64,000 bases of DNA from Cadophora sp. MPI-SDFR-AT-0126 (Eukaryota > Ascomycota > Leotiomycetes > Helotiales > Ploettnerulaceae): NCBI GenBank assembly GCA_020747065.1, contig JAGMVK010000011.1, positions 1,674,001-1,738,000 on the forward strand. The letters are read 5' to 3'. The translations under genes were made by a program, and so were the position numbers. This document shows positions 11,376 to 22,737 of this stretch, piece after piece (positions within the stretch are counted from its first letter, which is position 1; each line of letters opens with the position of its first letter). Below the pieces are notes generated by a model. The model saw only the letters and a program-made list of their open reading frames with translations. It searched no databases and was not told where the DNA came from.

Positions 11376-13386
11376 GGAATTCAAGTCACTTGTATTTTGA
11401 GAAAGACCAAGTATTCAAAGATCAGAGGATGTTTACTCCTTTCTCGCATCTTTACTCAGACAGAAAAAGTAAGCAAGCAAGCAAACGCGGGGGAAACATC
11501 CGTTAAAGGAATAAAGCACACGATAAGATTAACATCAAGACTGTTGGAATAAGGCGTGAATTTAGCTGACCGAAATACCTCTCTTCCGTGAAGTAAGATG
11601 GAAATTCTCCGAGAGTGATATTGGGACTGACACGTGGCAGACCAATGGAAATCCAACAATCCTATATATAGTGTAACGGACAAGAAGGAGTCATTCAAAT
11701 GATGTGATGGTAATCTGCTTTGAAGTACGTAGCCTCATGCTCGTGTTACCTCTGATATATCTTCTATGCGCCGGTGCGACTTTGTGCTTCCCCGCCGGTA
11801 GTCGTCCGAGAGTTTCAGCCTCGAAGGCTTGTGCGGAAGACCGGTTTCGATCCGAGAGGTGGAAATCACAAGCAGGGAGGATGTGATTCGTACAGAACAG
11901 GTTAAATCGTATGTCAATGTGGCCACAGGGATGGCTTTGTGCAGCGGTGAGATAACCTGCCTTGTCTCTGGCCGGGCGCGGTAAAGGAGATGAAGCCTGC
12001 TCATGCTTTTCCTTTGATGTATCGAAAAACTGTCAGTTCTCAGAATGACAAGCGTTTCGCCACTTGGGATGGGGCGCCTTCGGGCGAGTGGGATCGACTG
12101 TTAGGCTTTGCAATCGGGCACACCCGTAAGCGGACACTGCTGCAGATATGGTGTTAGCTCACCGTCATCTTCCCTGCGTGTCAGGCAGACGTTGATGCAG
12201 TCGTGCGTCCCCGACTTGGGTGGTCAGGGTTACGAAAGAAGACCAAGATCGTGAACGATGAGGGGGCGGGAAGTCAAAAGCAGAATAAGGGGGGCGGGGA
12301 ACGCAGGAAATGGGCCGAGGGCTGGGATTTACAAGGATACAAGGGCGGAAGACAATTCCACCCTAATAACGCGGGTAGAGAATAATATGAGATAGACAAC
12401 GAAAGGAGACTATTGGCTAAAGTGTTGAACTTTCTACATCAAAGTTTGGACCGGGAGGCACGGCGAGGCACGAACCTTACGGGGAAAACGCGGCTTGATG
12501 CAGGTCGAGGGCGGTTCAACCACCACGTGGAAATAGTGACCCAAAGATCGATCGAAGAGCATGACTCTAGAGCATAGAAGAAGATGAAAAGAAGCGAATA
12601 TTCCCAGCGCAGAAGGAAACAAAGAATCTCAAGAACACATGTCCCGTTCTAAAGGCAATCGGTCCGTGCAAGACGGGCTGTGAAATAGGCGCTTGCCACC
12701 CCCAACACGATCACATCGAGCATCAGGCACGTTTCTAAGCCGGATCTGCAATAGTAGCGGCTTTCTATGCAGCCTGGAAGAGCGAGCAGCAGCAGCGACA
12801 AATGCGGAAGATCGACAGCTCAACAGCTCGGAGGAAGCCTATTCAGGGAACCTCTGCCCCCTTGCTTCTTCGAAGACTACTCGGGATCTTCGTGCAAGCT
12901 TGCATCGACTCGATGCGAGTGCTGGATTTCTGACATCTTGCGGGCAGACGATTTGTGCGTAAAAGCAGGAGGCGAAGGTGGCTGTCGATGCTGTTGTGGT
13001 TTTGTTTTGTTGTTGTTGTCCCGTCGTCGTTCAACTTTGTGTTCTGGATGTCGTACCATGGCGCGTCATTCAAAGCTATGGGGCTTTGGACAAGCGCTAG
13101 CTAGATATTATTAGGCTTGTGCTCCCTAACCTCAGGCACTGAGCAGCAGTGGGGAATGCGCCCGAGGTGGGGGTTTCCGCACGTGTGCTGCAGGCTAGGT
13201 CCAGGGCAAATTCCTGGCTGCAGATGTCTCACCGCGGGTCCCATATCTTCGGGTAGGAACACTGCGCCAATCACTGATAAATGGCGTATCAATGGAAACT
13301 GATTCGTTGTCCTGTCATCATTGTTCGTTCACAATTTTGTAATTAACTTTGCAAGCGTCCGGCTGGAATTGTTCCGCGATGCTCAG
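11376..13386. other. gene-poor stretch, left of the MITE
   Basis: This region holds only short frames in all six readings and no protein recognised by family motifs. It is the left half of a 4.7 kb gap between genes. No RNA gene was recognised. Confidence 0.4.
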
Positions 13387-13387
13387 G

Positions 13388-13550
13388 TACGGAAGGGGGT
13401 TTGCAGTGGGTCTCGTCCGCCCTTGTAAGGCAGTAAGGTTGTTCTTCCAATCAAATGTCTGAAGTCCTCGACTTTTCTCCATAAATTACCTTAAACATGG
13501 AAGGCAGAATACCTGGGGTGGACGAGACCTACTGCAAACCCCCTTCCGTA
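13388..13550. mobile_element. MITE-like element with 29 bp terminal inverted repeats and TA flanks
   Basis: The arms 13390-13418 (starting CGGAAGGGGGTTTGCAGT) and 13520-13548 are reverse complements with one mismatch. They are flanked on both sides by TA (13388-13389 and 13549-13550), the target duplication of Tc1/mariner-type elements. The element itself is 159 bp with about 100 bp of non-coding interior, as in a miniature inverted-repeat transposable element. No transposase is present in the window. The palindrome includes the TA flanks, so the target-site reading is likely but not proven without other copies. Confidence 0.65.
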
Positions 13551-13551
13551 C

Positions 13552-16122
13552 ACAGCCCACCAGAGCTTACAAGTTGACCGGATTTCTCGAAGTCTCTTTC
13601 GTCGCCTACTTTTCCCAAACCATAAACTACAAGCGAGGGCCAATGAGAAGGCTCGCATATTGTCCATTCAATTTGATATTCACTATTCGTTTGATACTGT
13701 TAAAGTTTCTCGTTGCAACCCAAAGCAAATATACACTCCGATGGTTACGGAGGTGGGGCTTCGATAGTGCGATGCCCCGGAATCCTGAGTCAAGCGCCAA
13801 GTAAACATGGAGACAGGCGACGGCCGCTCAGGAGCGGGAGCGGCTCGTCGCAATGGGAATTGCCCAATTGGTCATTTCTAGGATGACACTTCGGTAAAGC
13901 ATTTGAGAGGGGCTGCGATTTTACGGGAACCTGGAATTTCCAAGGCGAGTTTGTTCAATGTTCAACGGCGTTTGACGGCCATTCATCAAAGTTTGGAGAA
14001 AGCCGTGTGTGACCACAATTTGTAATCATAAACAGTCTCTGAAATAGCTTTCAGGCTTTGCATAAAGGCGAGCAACATGGGCGTCTGGTGAAGGAGGCGG
14101 GAAAGACCGAAATACAAGGATCTGGTGGAATCTGCCGGCCCATTTGAAGGTCGTGTTGCAGCAGCTGTTTATCTCAACAAACCATAAGCGAGTCCGCCCC
14201 TTTTTATCTCGCTTAGATTTGTCGAACATATCCAGCATTTTCCTGGTATCTCGGCGGCACAACTGAAGTCATCAATACGGCGGTGAATACAGCGGTGAAT
14301 ACGATCTAGTGCTGACGTACTTGTATTTGAGCTTTGTGTTACACTTTTGAGTCAGCGACAACACGAACGGTGGAAGCAAGACCTGTAAGAACGAGACCGG
14401 GACGGTGATCCTGGCGAATACCTCACTGTCATTCCAAATAAAGCAGCGAAATTTGAGATAAGACCAATGCTTATAGCTTTGGTCGTCTAGATTGTGCACT
14501 ATAAGACTATGACTACGATCCTTCTGGTGAAGGCTAAGACTCAATCACCAAGTCCGCCTGCCAGTCGAGTAGGTTTTCCTTCTTTGGCACCATCTTGTTC
14601 GCGGCTGCCCCCAGGCAGTCTCGTCTCGCATGCAGCGGAAGTAGCTTTCACGGCTACTGCAAACTGTAGATTCAAGGATTGGTTTATGGGCTGATGCATC
14701 TACGCCCAAGCCATCCTCGGCTGGACTTCTCACTGATGAACTGCCGTGCTATGTCAAGGCGTGATGTGCTGGAGGGCTCCTGTTGCAGCGGATTGGCCAG
14801 TATGCGACAGAGGAGCTGGTATTGGGACACTTGATCATGGGTCTGGTGGAAGGGAGGTGGATAAGTTCTCCCCAATTCCAAATAGAGAAGCGCTTGCTAA
14901 CATCAGATGTTAATTGGGATGCGGCAGTCAAATAACTCGTCAGTCACACTCGAAAAGATCGGTACTCGATATATCGAACAGCGTCTGGCTGCTTCTGCGA
15001 TGCTTCAAATGATGATGAGGCTGTTCTTCACACAAAAGAGGAAAGAAATCTCGTCTCGAACTTTGATATGTTGCTCGACAGTTTCCAAGTCGCATTGCCA
15101 CCGAGATGGCGGTCACTTCAGCCAGTTTTAGTGTTCTCAATGCAGCATCCTCTTAAGTATTTCTTAGGTTTTGGAGGCTTTGGCGGTACTGGTCCAAATT
15201 GCAGAGCCATCTCATTCATGATTACAGATGCATCTCCGAAAGACGCAAAGAGTAGTGATTCCGAGAAGAGAACACGTATTGAACTTACACAAATCCATGA
15301 CCCCGTAAAGCTTCCAGGCTTCACACATTCCGGGATCTCTAAAGAGTCATCTCGTAAACCTAAAGCATTTATACTTTTTGCAAGAACGACAGTTCCCGCG
15401 GCTGTGTATGATTATTGTTCGAAGCTCGTGGGATCCTTTCTTTGCATCAGCCCTAAGCGAGACCAATCACAGCAGACTTATGCAGCCCTCCGAAGACCTG
15501 CAGCAGGCATATTATGGCAATGCTTGACCGTGCACAGGGCTTATCGATTCTGTGAGATGTCAGCTGAAACCTCTCTCCCCAACACCTCAAGCTTAGTAGT
15601 CGTACAAAGTCAAAACCCGAGAATCTCAAGTTTCTGCCGAGTCTTCCTGTCCCATGGTCAAACGACAAGACGAAACAGAAACAGTCGCCCCATATTTTCG
15701 TCAGATTTTCGAAACTCAAGTTTGTGCTATCAAATCACGAGCATGTAGATGAGTGGGGAGAAGGAGATTTTGATGGGAGATCTCAGGTCAGGGTCTCGTC
15801 GAGGCTTTAGTCTAGTCCAAAAGCAGAGTGATAAGAGGATCCACCACCACACGGCCCACGCGTCGGTCTAGAATTATCTCTAAGTGCATCTGATACTGAT
15901 CCCCTTTCCACATGCCATTAGACTTACATTCATTAATCTCCTTTACAACACATCTCAGGAGGGACGAAGGCAGCGTCAGTTGGACAATATCTACTGCAGA
16001 ATAACTCACGCTATTCTGCGAACATCAAATCGGAAGGTCCATCCAGCGGACATGAACAGCTAGATGGTGGATCGAACAATCCAACATAGTCACATTCTTG
16101 GGAGAATCAGCAGAAAGACAGC
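13552..16122. other. gene-poor stretch, right of the MITE
   Basis: No gene can be supported with confidence. The longest frame, 15068-15748 (+), is listed separately as doubtful. The last few hundred bases are the promoter and leader of the gene at 16123. Confidence 0.4.
15068..15748 (+). CDS. long open frame, coding status doubtful
   Basis: An uninterrupted ATG-to-stop frame of 226 codons lies in an otherwise gene-poor region. The protein begins MLLDSFQVALPPRWR and has no signal peptide, TM segment or motif that I recognise. It has a short glycine/proline stretch (FLGFGGFGGTGPN) and a serine/arginine-rich C-terminus. A run of this length is rare by chance in 64 kb, which is the only argument for coding. 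It could be an orphan gene, an exon of one, or noise. Confidence 0.2.
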   Translation: MLLDSFQVALPPRWRSLQPVLVFSMQHPLKYFLGFGGFGGTGPNCRAISFMITDASPKDAKSSDSEKRTRIELTQIHDPVKLPGFTHSGISKESSRKPKAFILFARTTVPAAVYDYCSKLVGSFLCISPKRDQSQQTYAALRRPAAGILWQCLTVHRAYRFCEMSAETSLPNTSSLVVVQSQNPRISSFCRVFLSHGQTTRRNRNSRPIFSSDFRNSSLCYQITSM

Positions 16123-17307
16123 ATGACGCACCTCACGTCGCTGGAGGAACGACGGCGGCGATCTCGAAATATTATCCTAGGAGCCTTTCTCCTCCTGGTC
16201 GTTATCTGGACAGTGAAACTGGCTTTCCCTCAACATACGATTATCAGCGTCTACCAGAACCACCGACCACAACCCGCACCCATAAATCCCAACGAAGACG
16301 ACACAGAGAAGGAAGACAAACCACCTGCGAAAGGAACGGATTGGAAATCGAGGCCTGCACCCACTCCCGAGGGTACGGGTCTGCCAGAACCTACCTTCAA
16401 TGGCAATGTCTCGAACAAAGCAGCCGTGATAGTTGAGACTCGATTCCGCACTAATCTGATACCTCTTATCCTACATTTTAGCAGTGTCCTCGGGCCGTCA
16501 TGGCCAATCCTCATATATACGTCCCCGGAATCAGTCGGCATGTTTGCGACATCCGCAGCGCTCTCGCGATACATCAAGACAGGCACGATCCAAGTGCGCC
16601 TCCTTCCCCAGACAGTCCTCTTCACGAATTCCGACTCGGTGAACAAATTCATGACCGATTCGTGGTTTTGGGAGGATCTGGATCCGGTGGAACACGTTTT
16701 GATCTTCCAGAGCGATAGCATGCTCTGCGCGAACGCTGCGAGGAGCGTGGATGATTTCTTCGAGTATGATTTGGTCGGCGCGCCGATTGCGAAGGATCTG
16801 GGAACGGGATATAACGGTGGATTGAGCCTGAGGAAGAGGAGTACGATATTGCGTGTGCTAGAAAATTACGATTGGGAAACGACGCAGAAGGAAGGGGATC
16901 GGTTTGAAGATCAGTGGTACTTTAACAGGTGAGTTGTGGACACCATAGTTCTGTCCCGAAGTTTGGGGTGATGGGTCACTAATTTATGTAGGATGACGGA
17001 ATTACAGGCTGAGGAGGCCAATGAAGGCATTAAGCCTAAAGACGAGGGGGCAATCAACCTGCCGACGATGGAGGTAGCAAGAACCTTCAGTGTTGAAACA
17101 ATCGATTATCCGCATCCACTGGGTGTACATCAAGTACATAGGTGGTTAGATGATCAGATGGTCAGCCTGGACGAGTGGTGCCCTGAATATAAGTTGGTAA
17201 GTCAGAACTAAGCCGCTGCTGCAACGTTGAACAGAAGCTCACAACCCAAATAGTGCAGTGTAGATCATATTGTGGACGATCTACCACCACCTCCTCCTCC
17301 AGAATAG
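16123..17307 (+). CDS. DUF5672-like type II membrane protein (putative glycosyltransferase)
   Basis: Three exons (16123-16928, 16992-17196, 17254-17307) give 354 aa. The N-terminus is a cytosolic basic tail (LEERRRRSRN) and one signal-anchor helix (IILGAFLLLVVIWTVKLAF). A proline-rich stem follows, then the globular part: KAAVIVETRFRTNLIPLILH, FSSVLGPSWPILIYTSPES, and the diagnostic VEHVLIFQSDSMLC...DLVGAPIAKDLGTGYNGGLS. That last segment is the DUF5672 signature, in which QSDS looks like a nucleotide-sugar DxD-type site and GYNGGLSLRKR a substrate loop. Such proteins are taken to be Golgi glycosyltransferases. The C-terminus has a late EWCPEYK element and ends in six consecutive prolines. 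No neighbour indicates the substrate. Confidence 0.82.
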
Positions 17308-18384
17308 AGAGGTTATCTTATCGATATGTTGGAATTATTTAGGTGCATGGCAAGGAGTCACGGGCGGGCATAGGAGTCTAGATATGTGGCGCATTCGAAT
17401 TTTGTATGTCTATTGAGTTGTGTAGAGATTTGTATAGAATTTGACGATACCTTGTTCGAGCATAATCGGTCTCTCAAATGAAAATCATTGTAGACAAGAC
17501 TGGTTCATTGATACGCCTGAAGTGATTTCAGCACAGGAAAAAAACAAGCCAAAGCTCCAAGAAGCTGCCCCTCGCCATTGAAATTTCGTTTGATCAGAGA
17601 CACGAGGATCTCTGCGTCAGCCTCAATACCCGCCCTCGCCGGTTTCATGGGTGAGCACGCTTGGTACGAGTATCAAATCCGGGCGAAGTGAGAAAAATTG
17701 GGGATATTGTGAAGTGAACAATTTATCCTGATACGTAAATTTCAGACTGCCAAAAAGAACCGCCAAGGATTACTGTATTTGCATCCAACCGATTCTTGAA
17801 GCGATGTAGGCGACTGACTTATCGAATCTTTAACCAAGATGTTAATCGCTATTTATCCTCATTCATCCGTCTCAACACCTTGTTGTCAACCTCTACAATA
17901 CCCATAAAAGCCACCGAAGCGTTCGGTGCTACCGAGATTCCAGCTGTCGGACCACAGACGAAAATAAGCCTCTGTCGTGACCTTTCGCTAGCTTTTCGTG
18001 CAACAGCACCGGCGCAACTCAAATTCAGCATGCTTACATTCTTGCGACAGTACGGACGTAATATATTTGGAAACAGCCCGTACATGCCCTACGGAGCAAT
18101 TCAAACTTCCAGTCATTTCCACGATGCGTATTCACCAGGTGCGGCCAATAATATTCACCGAACGAGTTGAGGCGCGTTCTTTCCCTCGTGGTACTCACTC
18201 TTCCAAAACCCACCGAAAGTGATTTCAGTATATAGAGTAGGCATCGGCCAGTTTCCTTTTCCAGTTCTATTTCCTCCTCCATCCTCATAACTCTTCTTCG
18301 TGCTCGGTGCGAAACTCTACCCTGCATAACTTTCATGATCGTTGGTTTCATTCCTTCCTGATCCTACAACACTCGCTGTCTATC
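17308..18384. other. intergenic, about 1.1 kb
   Basis: This is the downstream region of the DUF5672-like gene and the promoter/leader of the DHA2 transporter. Frames here (for example 17796-18170) have no family resemblance. Confidence 0.4.
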
Positions 18385-20266
18385 ATGTCAAGCCATCACG
18401 GCTCGAGCCACGACGGCGCAGCAGAGTTCTGCTGCTCTCTTCACTACTCCCCCGATGCCAGGAAGAGTATCCAGACACAGAGTAGAGAAAATGTAGCCTC
18501 GTTGGCATCGTCGAAGACGTGTTGCTGCACTTTGCACCACTCGCCGCTCCCCAAACCCCTCTTCGCAAACGATGCTACGTCTCTATCCTCTCGCGATGCG
18601 GGCAATCAGCCAGTGGTCTCAGGAGAGGCAACAGAGGAAGGAGGAAAGAAGGACTGGCGATTCTGGATGATTTTCGTCTCTGTCTGCGTCACTACTCTCC
18701 TGGTCGCCGTCGATCTCTCTATTGTTTCAACTGCTCTCCCAACTATCGCACAAGATCTCAACGCCGACGAACTGTTTGTCTGGGTTGCCAACGCATATGT
18801 TCTTGCCTCAACAGCCGTTCAGCCACTTTTCGGTCAAGCTGCCAATATCTTTGGACGGAGATCCTTGACGATCGCTTCCGTGCTGTTGTTTATGCTCGGC
18901 TCGGGTCTGGCGGGCGGCGCAACGAATATCGGCATGATCATTGCAGCTAGGACTATCCAAGGTGTAGGCGGTGGTGGTATCATCACCCTGGGAGAGATCA
19001 TAATTTGTGATCTACTGCCCCTCCGAGAAAGAGGGCAGTATACAGGCCTTCTCGCGGGAACATATGCGATTGGAACCATCATTGGACGTAAGTCACTCTC
19101 ACTCCCTGCCGCGACTTTGCTAACAAAATGAAGCTGTCCTTGGTGGAATATTTACTCAACACGTAACTTGGAGATGGATTTTCTACATTAATCTGCCCAT
19201 CTCCGGAGTGGCACTTCTCTTCATCGTTCCCTTCCTAAATCTGAAATACCGCCGTGTTGGCACGATCTGGGACAGAACGAAGCGTGTTGACTGGCTAGGT
19301 AACTTCGTACTCATCGGTGCTGTCACCGCAATTCTTCTCGCACTTGCCTGGGGAGGGACCAAATTCTCCTGGAGCTCATGGCACATCCTCGTCCCAATGA
19401 TCATTGGGTTCCTCGGAATCGTAGCCTTTGCCTTGATCCAGGTCTCTGGTTACGTTGATGAGCCAACCATGCCACCTCAACTCTTCTCCAACCGCACTTC
19501 GGTCTCCATCTACATCATGGCATTCGTTCACGGTATCCTTCTCCTCTACGTCACTTACTTCCTACCAGTGTACTTCCAAGCTGTCAAGGGTGCTTCGCCT
19601 TCCAGAGCAGGTGTCGAGCTTTTCCCAACTGCCACAACAATCGCCCCAGCTGCTGCCATCTCAGGTGTAATCATAACCATTACAGGCAAATACCGTGTAT
19701 TCCACTACCTCGGATTTGTACTCATGTCCCTCGGCTGTGGTCTCTTCGCTCTCCTCGACGAAGACTCCTCCATCGCCGCCTGGGTCGGATACCAAGTCCT
19801 CTTTGGCCTTGGAAACGGCATGGTCTACAACTCCATGATCCCCCCTCTCCTGGCGTCCCTCCCACCCAGCGAAGTCGCAACAGCAACAGCAACCTGGACA
19901 TTCATGCGCTCTTTCGGCTCGATCTGGGGTATCGCCATCCCGTCCGCGATCTTCAATGACCGTGTCAATCATTTGGTGCGGGAGCGTCTCGCCAACGCAC
20001 CAGCTATCGCCGCTCAGCTCGTCAATGGCAAAGCATATGAACGTGCCACGGCTGTTTTCATCGCTGGTCTTGGTGCGAATGTTAGACCCATCGTGGTGGG
20101 CATCTATGTGGATGCGCTGAAGGTTGTTTGGTATGCTAGTATCGCATTCGCGGTTATTGGCTTGCCGATCTGTCTCTTTGTTAAGGGACTGGATTTGAGT
20201 AGTATCCTTGAGACCGAGTTTGGAATGGAGGAGAAGAAGAAAAGCGGGAGGGGAAGTCCTGCTTAG
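18385..20266 (+). CDS. MFS drug:H+ antiporter, DHA2 (14-TM) type
   Basis: Two exons (18385-19087, 19134-20266) give 611 aa. After a cytosolic N-terminus of roughly 110 residues, unusually rich in Cys/His/Ser (CCSLHYSPDA, CCCTLHHSPLP), there are 14 predicted TM helices. Family motifs: VDLSIVSTALPTIAQDL in TM1, the motif-A loop GQAANIFGRRSLTIAS, the repeat RTIQGVGGGGIITLGEII, and antiporter motif C as GTYAIGTIIGPVLGGIF, rebuilt exactly across the 46 nt intron. The second half has the two extra helices typical of DHA2. This family exports toxic compounds or secondary metabolites, or imports siderophores or basic amino acids. No biosynthetic neighbour fixes the substrate. The two Cys/His pairs in the tail (EFCCSLHYSP, KTCCCTLHHSP) look like an internal duplication. 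Confidence 0.92.
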
Positions 20267-20932
20267 ATATAGGCGAGGATGGATCGGATAATGGTCGAGT
20301 GGGGATAAGAGTGGAAAGGGGTGAGAAAAGTGGTAATGATATTGCTTTCAAATGGCTGAAAGCTGCAATTAGAATGCTAGGCGTTGGAGTTTGGGAAAGG
20401 GTTGTTCGTTTGTCCTGTACATAGTTCGGGATATTTTTGTGTCTAGGCATGCATCAATTAAAAACAGTCAACATAATCTGTTGCCATAGAATTCGAATCG
20501 TTGACATCGAGTAGATCTTACAAGCTAGATGAAAACTGTCCTCCTACTCTCATGGATATCCATTAAGAGTTGCTGTTGATGCTTACTATGTCAGCTGTAC
20601 GTACGAATCATATATTGGTCTCCATTAGCAATCTGGCACATGGAGAAAGGTTTAATATGACAATCATAGCAGAGCAGTAGACCCAGCAACTTCAGCACAT
20701 TTGCACTTCATATGCAACGAGTTTGATATAGTACAAGTATCTTTAGTCATTACGAAGTACGTGGCATCGAGTACCGTGGTATAACACCTGCGTAGACCTA
20801 TACATAGTATACAGAAGAAACCTCCAGCATTCAGCCGGCATTCAGAGTGGAAATGATGTGTGTGTTCAGACAACAAGTCGAAGAGAAACCCATCCCTCCC
20901 ATTCATACACTTGCTCAGCAAATTGAAACACT
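20267..20932. other. intergenic, convergent 3' regions
   Basis: The DHA2 and MAM33 genes converge here. No gene, RNA or repeat was recognised. Confidence 0.5.
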
Positions 20933-21841
20933 CTAAGCCTCAACAAAGCCCTTAACATTCTCCAACCACCGCACGTACTCCTTCTGCTCCTTCATATCAA
21001 TGTAATCCGGTACGAAGATAGCCAAGGCGGTGTTCACTCCTCGCTCATCCAGATATCTCTCCAACAAAACCTGCAGATCCTCATCGAGGTTTCCGAATGG
21101 TGGGCCGACATAGAGGTCCTGTCTCTCGTGCACCTTGTCGGCAGACTTGGCATATGCGTGTGCGGCATCGGTGTAGTAGTATACGTTGTCGATGACAACC
21201 ATGCCGTCTTGGACAACGGCCTCGACGGCCAAGGCACCCTTGTTGGCTTTCTCAACAACGATATTCAGACGAGCTGGGAACGACGGGTCTTGCTCTTCCT
21301 CGCCTTCTGCGCCATCCTCGCCTTGCTCTTCGGCGGACTTGCCCTCGTCGGCTTCGTCGCTCATGGCTGGGTCTTGGTAGTCTGCCTCTGGGTCGAGGGC
21401 ATTGAGGTCTGCGATGGAGAAGGTAATGCGGATCCTGGATTTATCATTAGCAATGAATTTTCACCCCTGAAAGAAAATATCTGCATACTTCTCATCGCCG
21501 AACTGTCTTGTGAGTACGACATCCTCCTGCCCAGGCGTATCAATGATCTCGAAAGGTCCGTTCTCCAAATAATCTTTTACGCTGGTCGGGATGCCGCCTT
21601 CGTCCTTCATCTCGTTCTCCATCTGGATCTCCGAGTCCAGCTTCGCGGCCAACTCGACATCGCTCTCACCGGCTGTGGCTCTCCTCGAGGGCGAGGTCGA
21701 GAATAGAGCTGTGCTGCATCGCGATGGCTTCCATGCTGACTGGAGTGTTGATGGTCTGCTTGCTTGTCGGCGGATGGCGGATGTGCTTAATCTAGAAACT
21801 GTTCTTGGGGCCGCGCGGGCGAATGATCTGAGGGAGAGCAT
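20933..21841 (-). CDS. MAM33: mitochondrial acidic protein MAM33 (p32/gC1qR family)
   Basis: This acidic mitochondrial matrix protein forms a doughnut-shaped trimer and takes part in mitochondrial translation and oxidative phosphorylation. Two exons (21841-21489, 21434-20933) give 284 aa. The first about 45 residues are a matrix-targeting sequence (MLSLRSFARAAPRTVSRLST). The core follows with ELAAKLDSEIQMENEMKDEG, FEIIDTPGQEDVVLTRQFGD, EKIRITFSIADLN across the intron, then NIVVEKANKGALAVEAVVQD, and ends with the family C-terminus LQVLLERYLDERGVNTALAI and FVPDYIDMKEQKEYVRWLEN. An acidic linker (EGEEEQDPSF) sits in the middle, as in other fungal members. The organisation is complete. Confidence 0.93.
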
Positions 21842-22737
21842 GATGAGAAATATGATTGTGGATGTTGTGGTGGATTAAATTGGTGGATTGCAGAAAAGAG
21901 TTGTGTTGTGTTGATGGTTTGGTGGTTTGATATGAGAGCAGCTCCTGAACTTTTTTTCTTCGGCAAAGCCTCGCGCTGGCGATCAGACGAGGCTGACTTC
22001 ATAGCTCCACAGCTGCACAGCTCCATAAATAAGTCCATAATTTTATGAAGAGCTTCACAGCTTCATGGCGTCTTCATTGCTTCGTAATTTTACAATTATC
22101 CTCACGACTTCACGAATTCTGGCAGGATACTATACCCTAAATACGATTAAACAACATCTTCTACTCGAAAAGGACTGAAAATTCAACTCTGTTTACACTC
22201 GCTTGTGCTTCTCCATCTAACGACATAAATTGACAATGATACTTGTACTGCTAGTACTGACTGTAGCAAACTTGGTAGATAAGTGGAATTTTTTAGACCT
22301 TGACTGAGGAATTCTGAGACTTTCCGTTTGGAATACAAAGACTTGGAGTAAGCAAAGGTCTCTCAGCAAGTGCAGAGATATCCAGCATTTCTCGAGTCGC
22401 TCTGATGACAGTGTGGTCTGCCGAGTCTGATTGGAGTGAATTCTTCTGGAAGAAATATCTCCAGTATCTCACTATGCAGATGGGTTGAAGTGTCCAACTC
22501 GGTCCTGTAGAGTTACTGATCTACTCCAAATGAGGCTTAGCGCGAGTTTCCAAAGGTGGAATGCCATGAGGCTGCCTGTCTGACAATCCTTGGACTCCAG
22601 ACTCCAAACCATCATCTCGAATGCCAGTTTCCAAGATTCAATTTCTAAAGCACTTTTTTGGCTTCGAAGTTCTTCAATAAGAAATCTGTTCCACGCCAGT
22701 CTCACCTCGATTCAAACTATTAACCAAGTCTGGAACC
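21842..22737. other. intergenic, divergent promoters
   Basis: This roughly 0.9 kb region serves the divergent MAM33 and SNARE genes. It is AT-rich around 22.0-22.3 kb. No repeat, RNA or conserved motif could be assigned. Confidence 0.4.

Noticed and set aside
22390..22440. C/D-box-like TGATGA...CTGA pair suggesting a snoRNA
   Set aside because: No flanking stem or guide structure; short motifs like these occur by chance.
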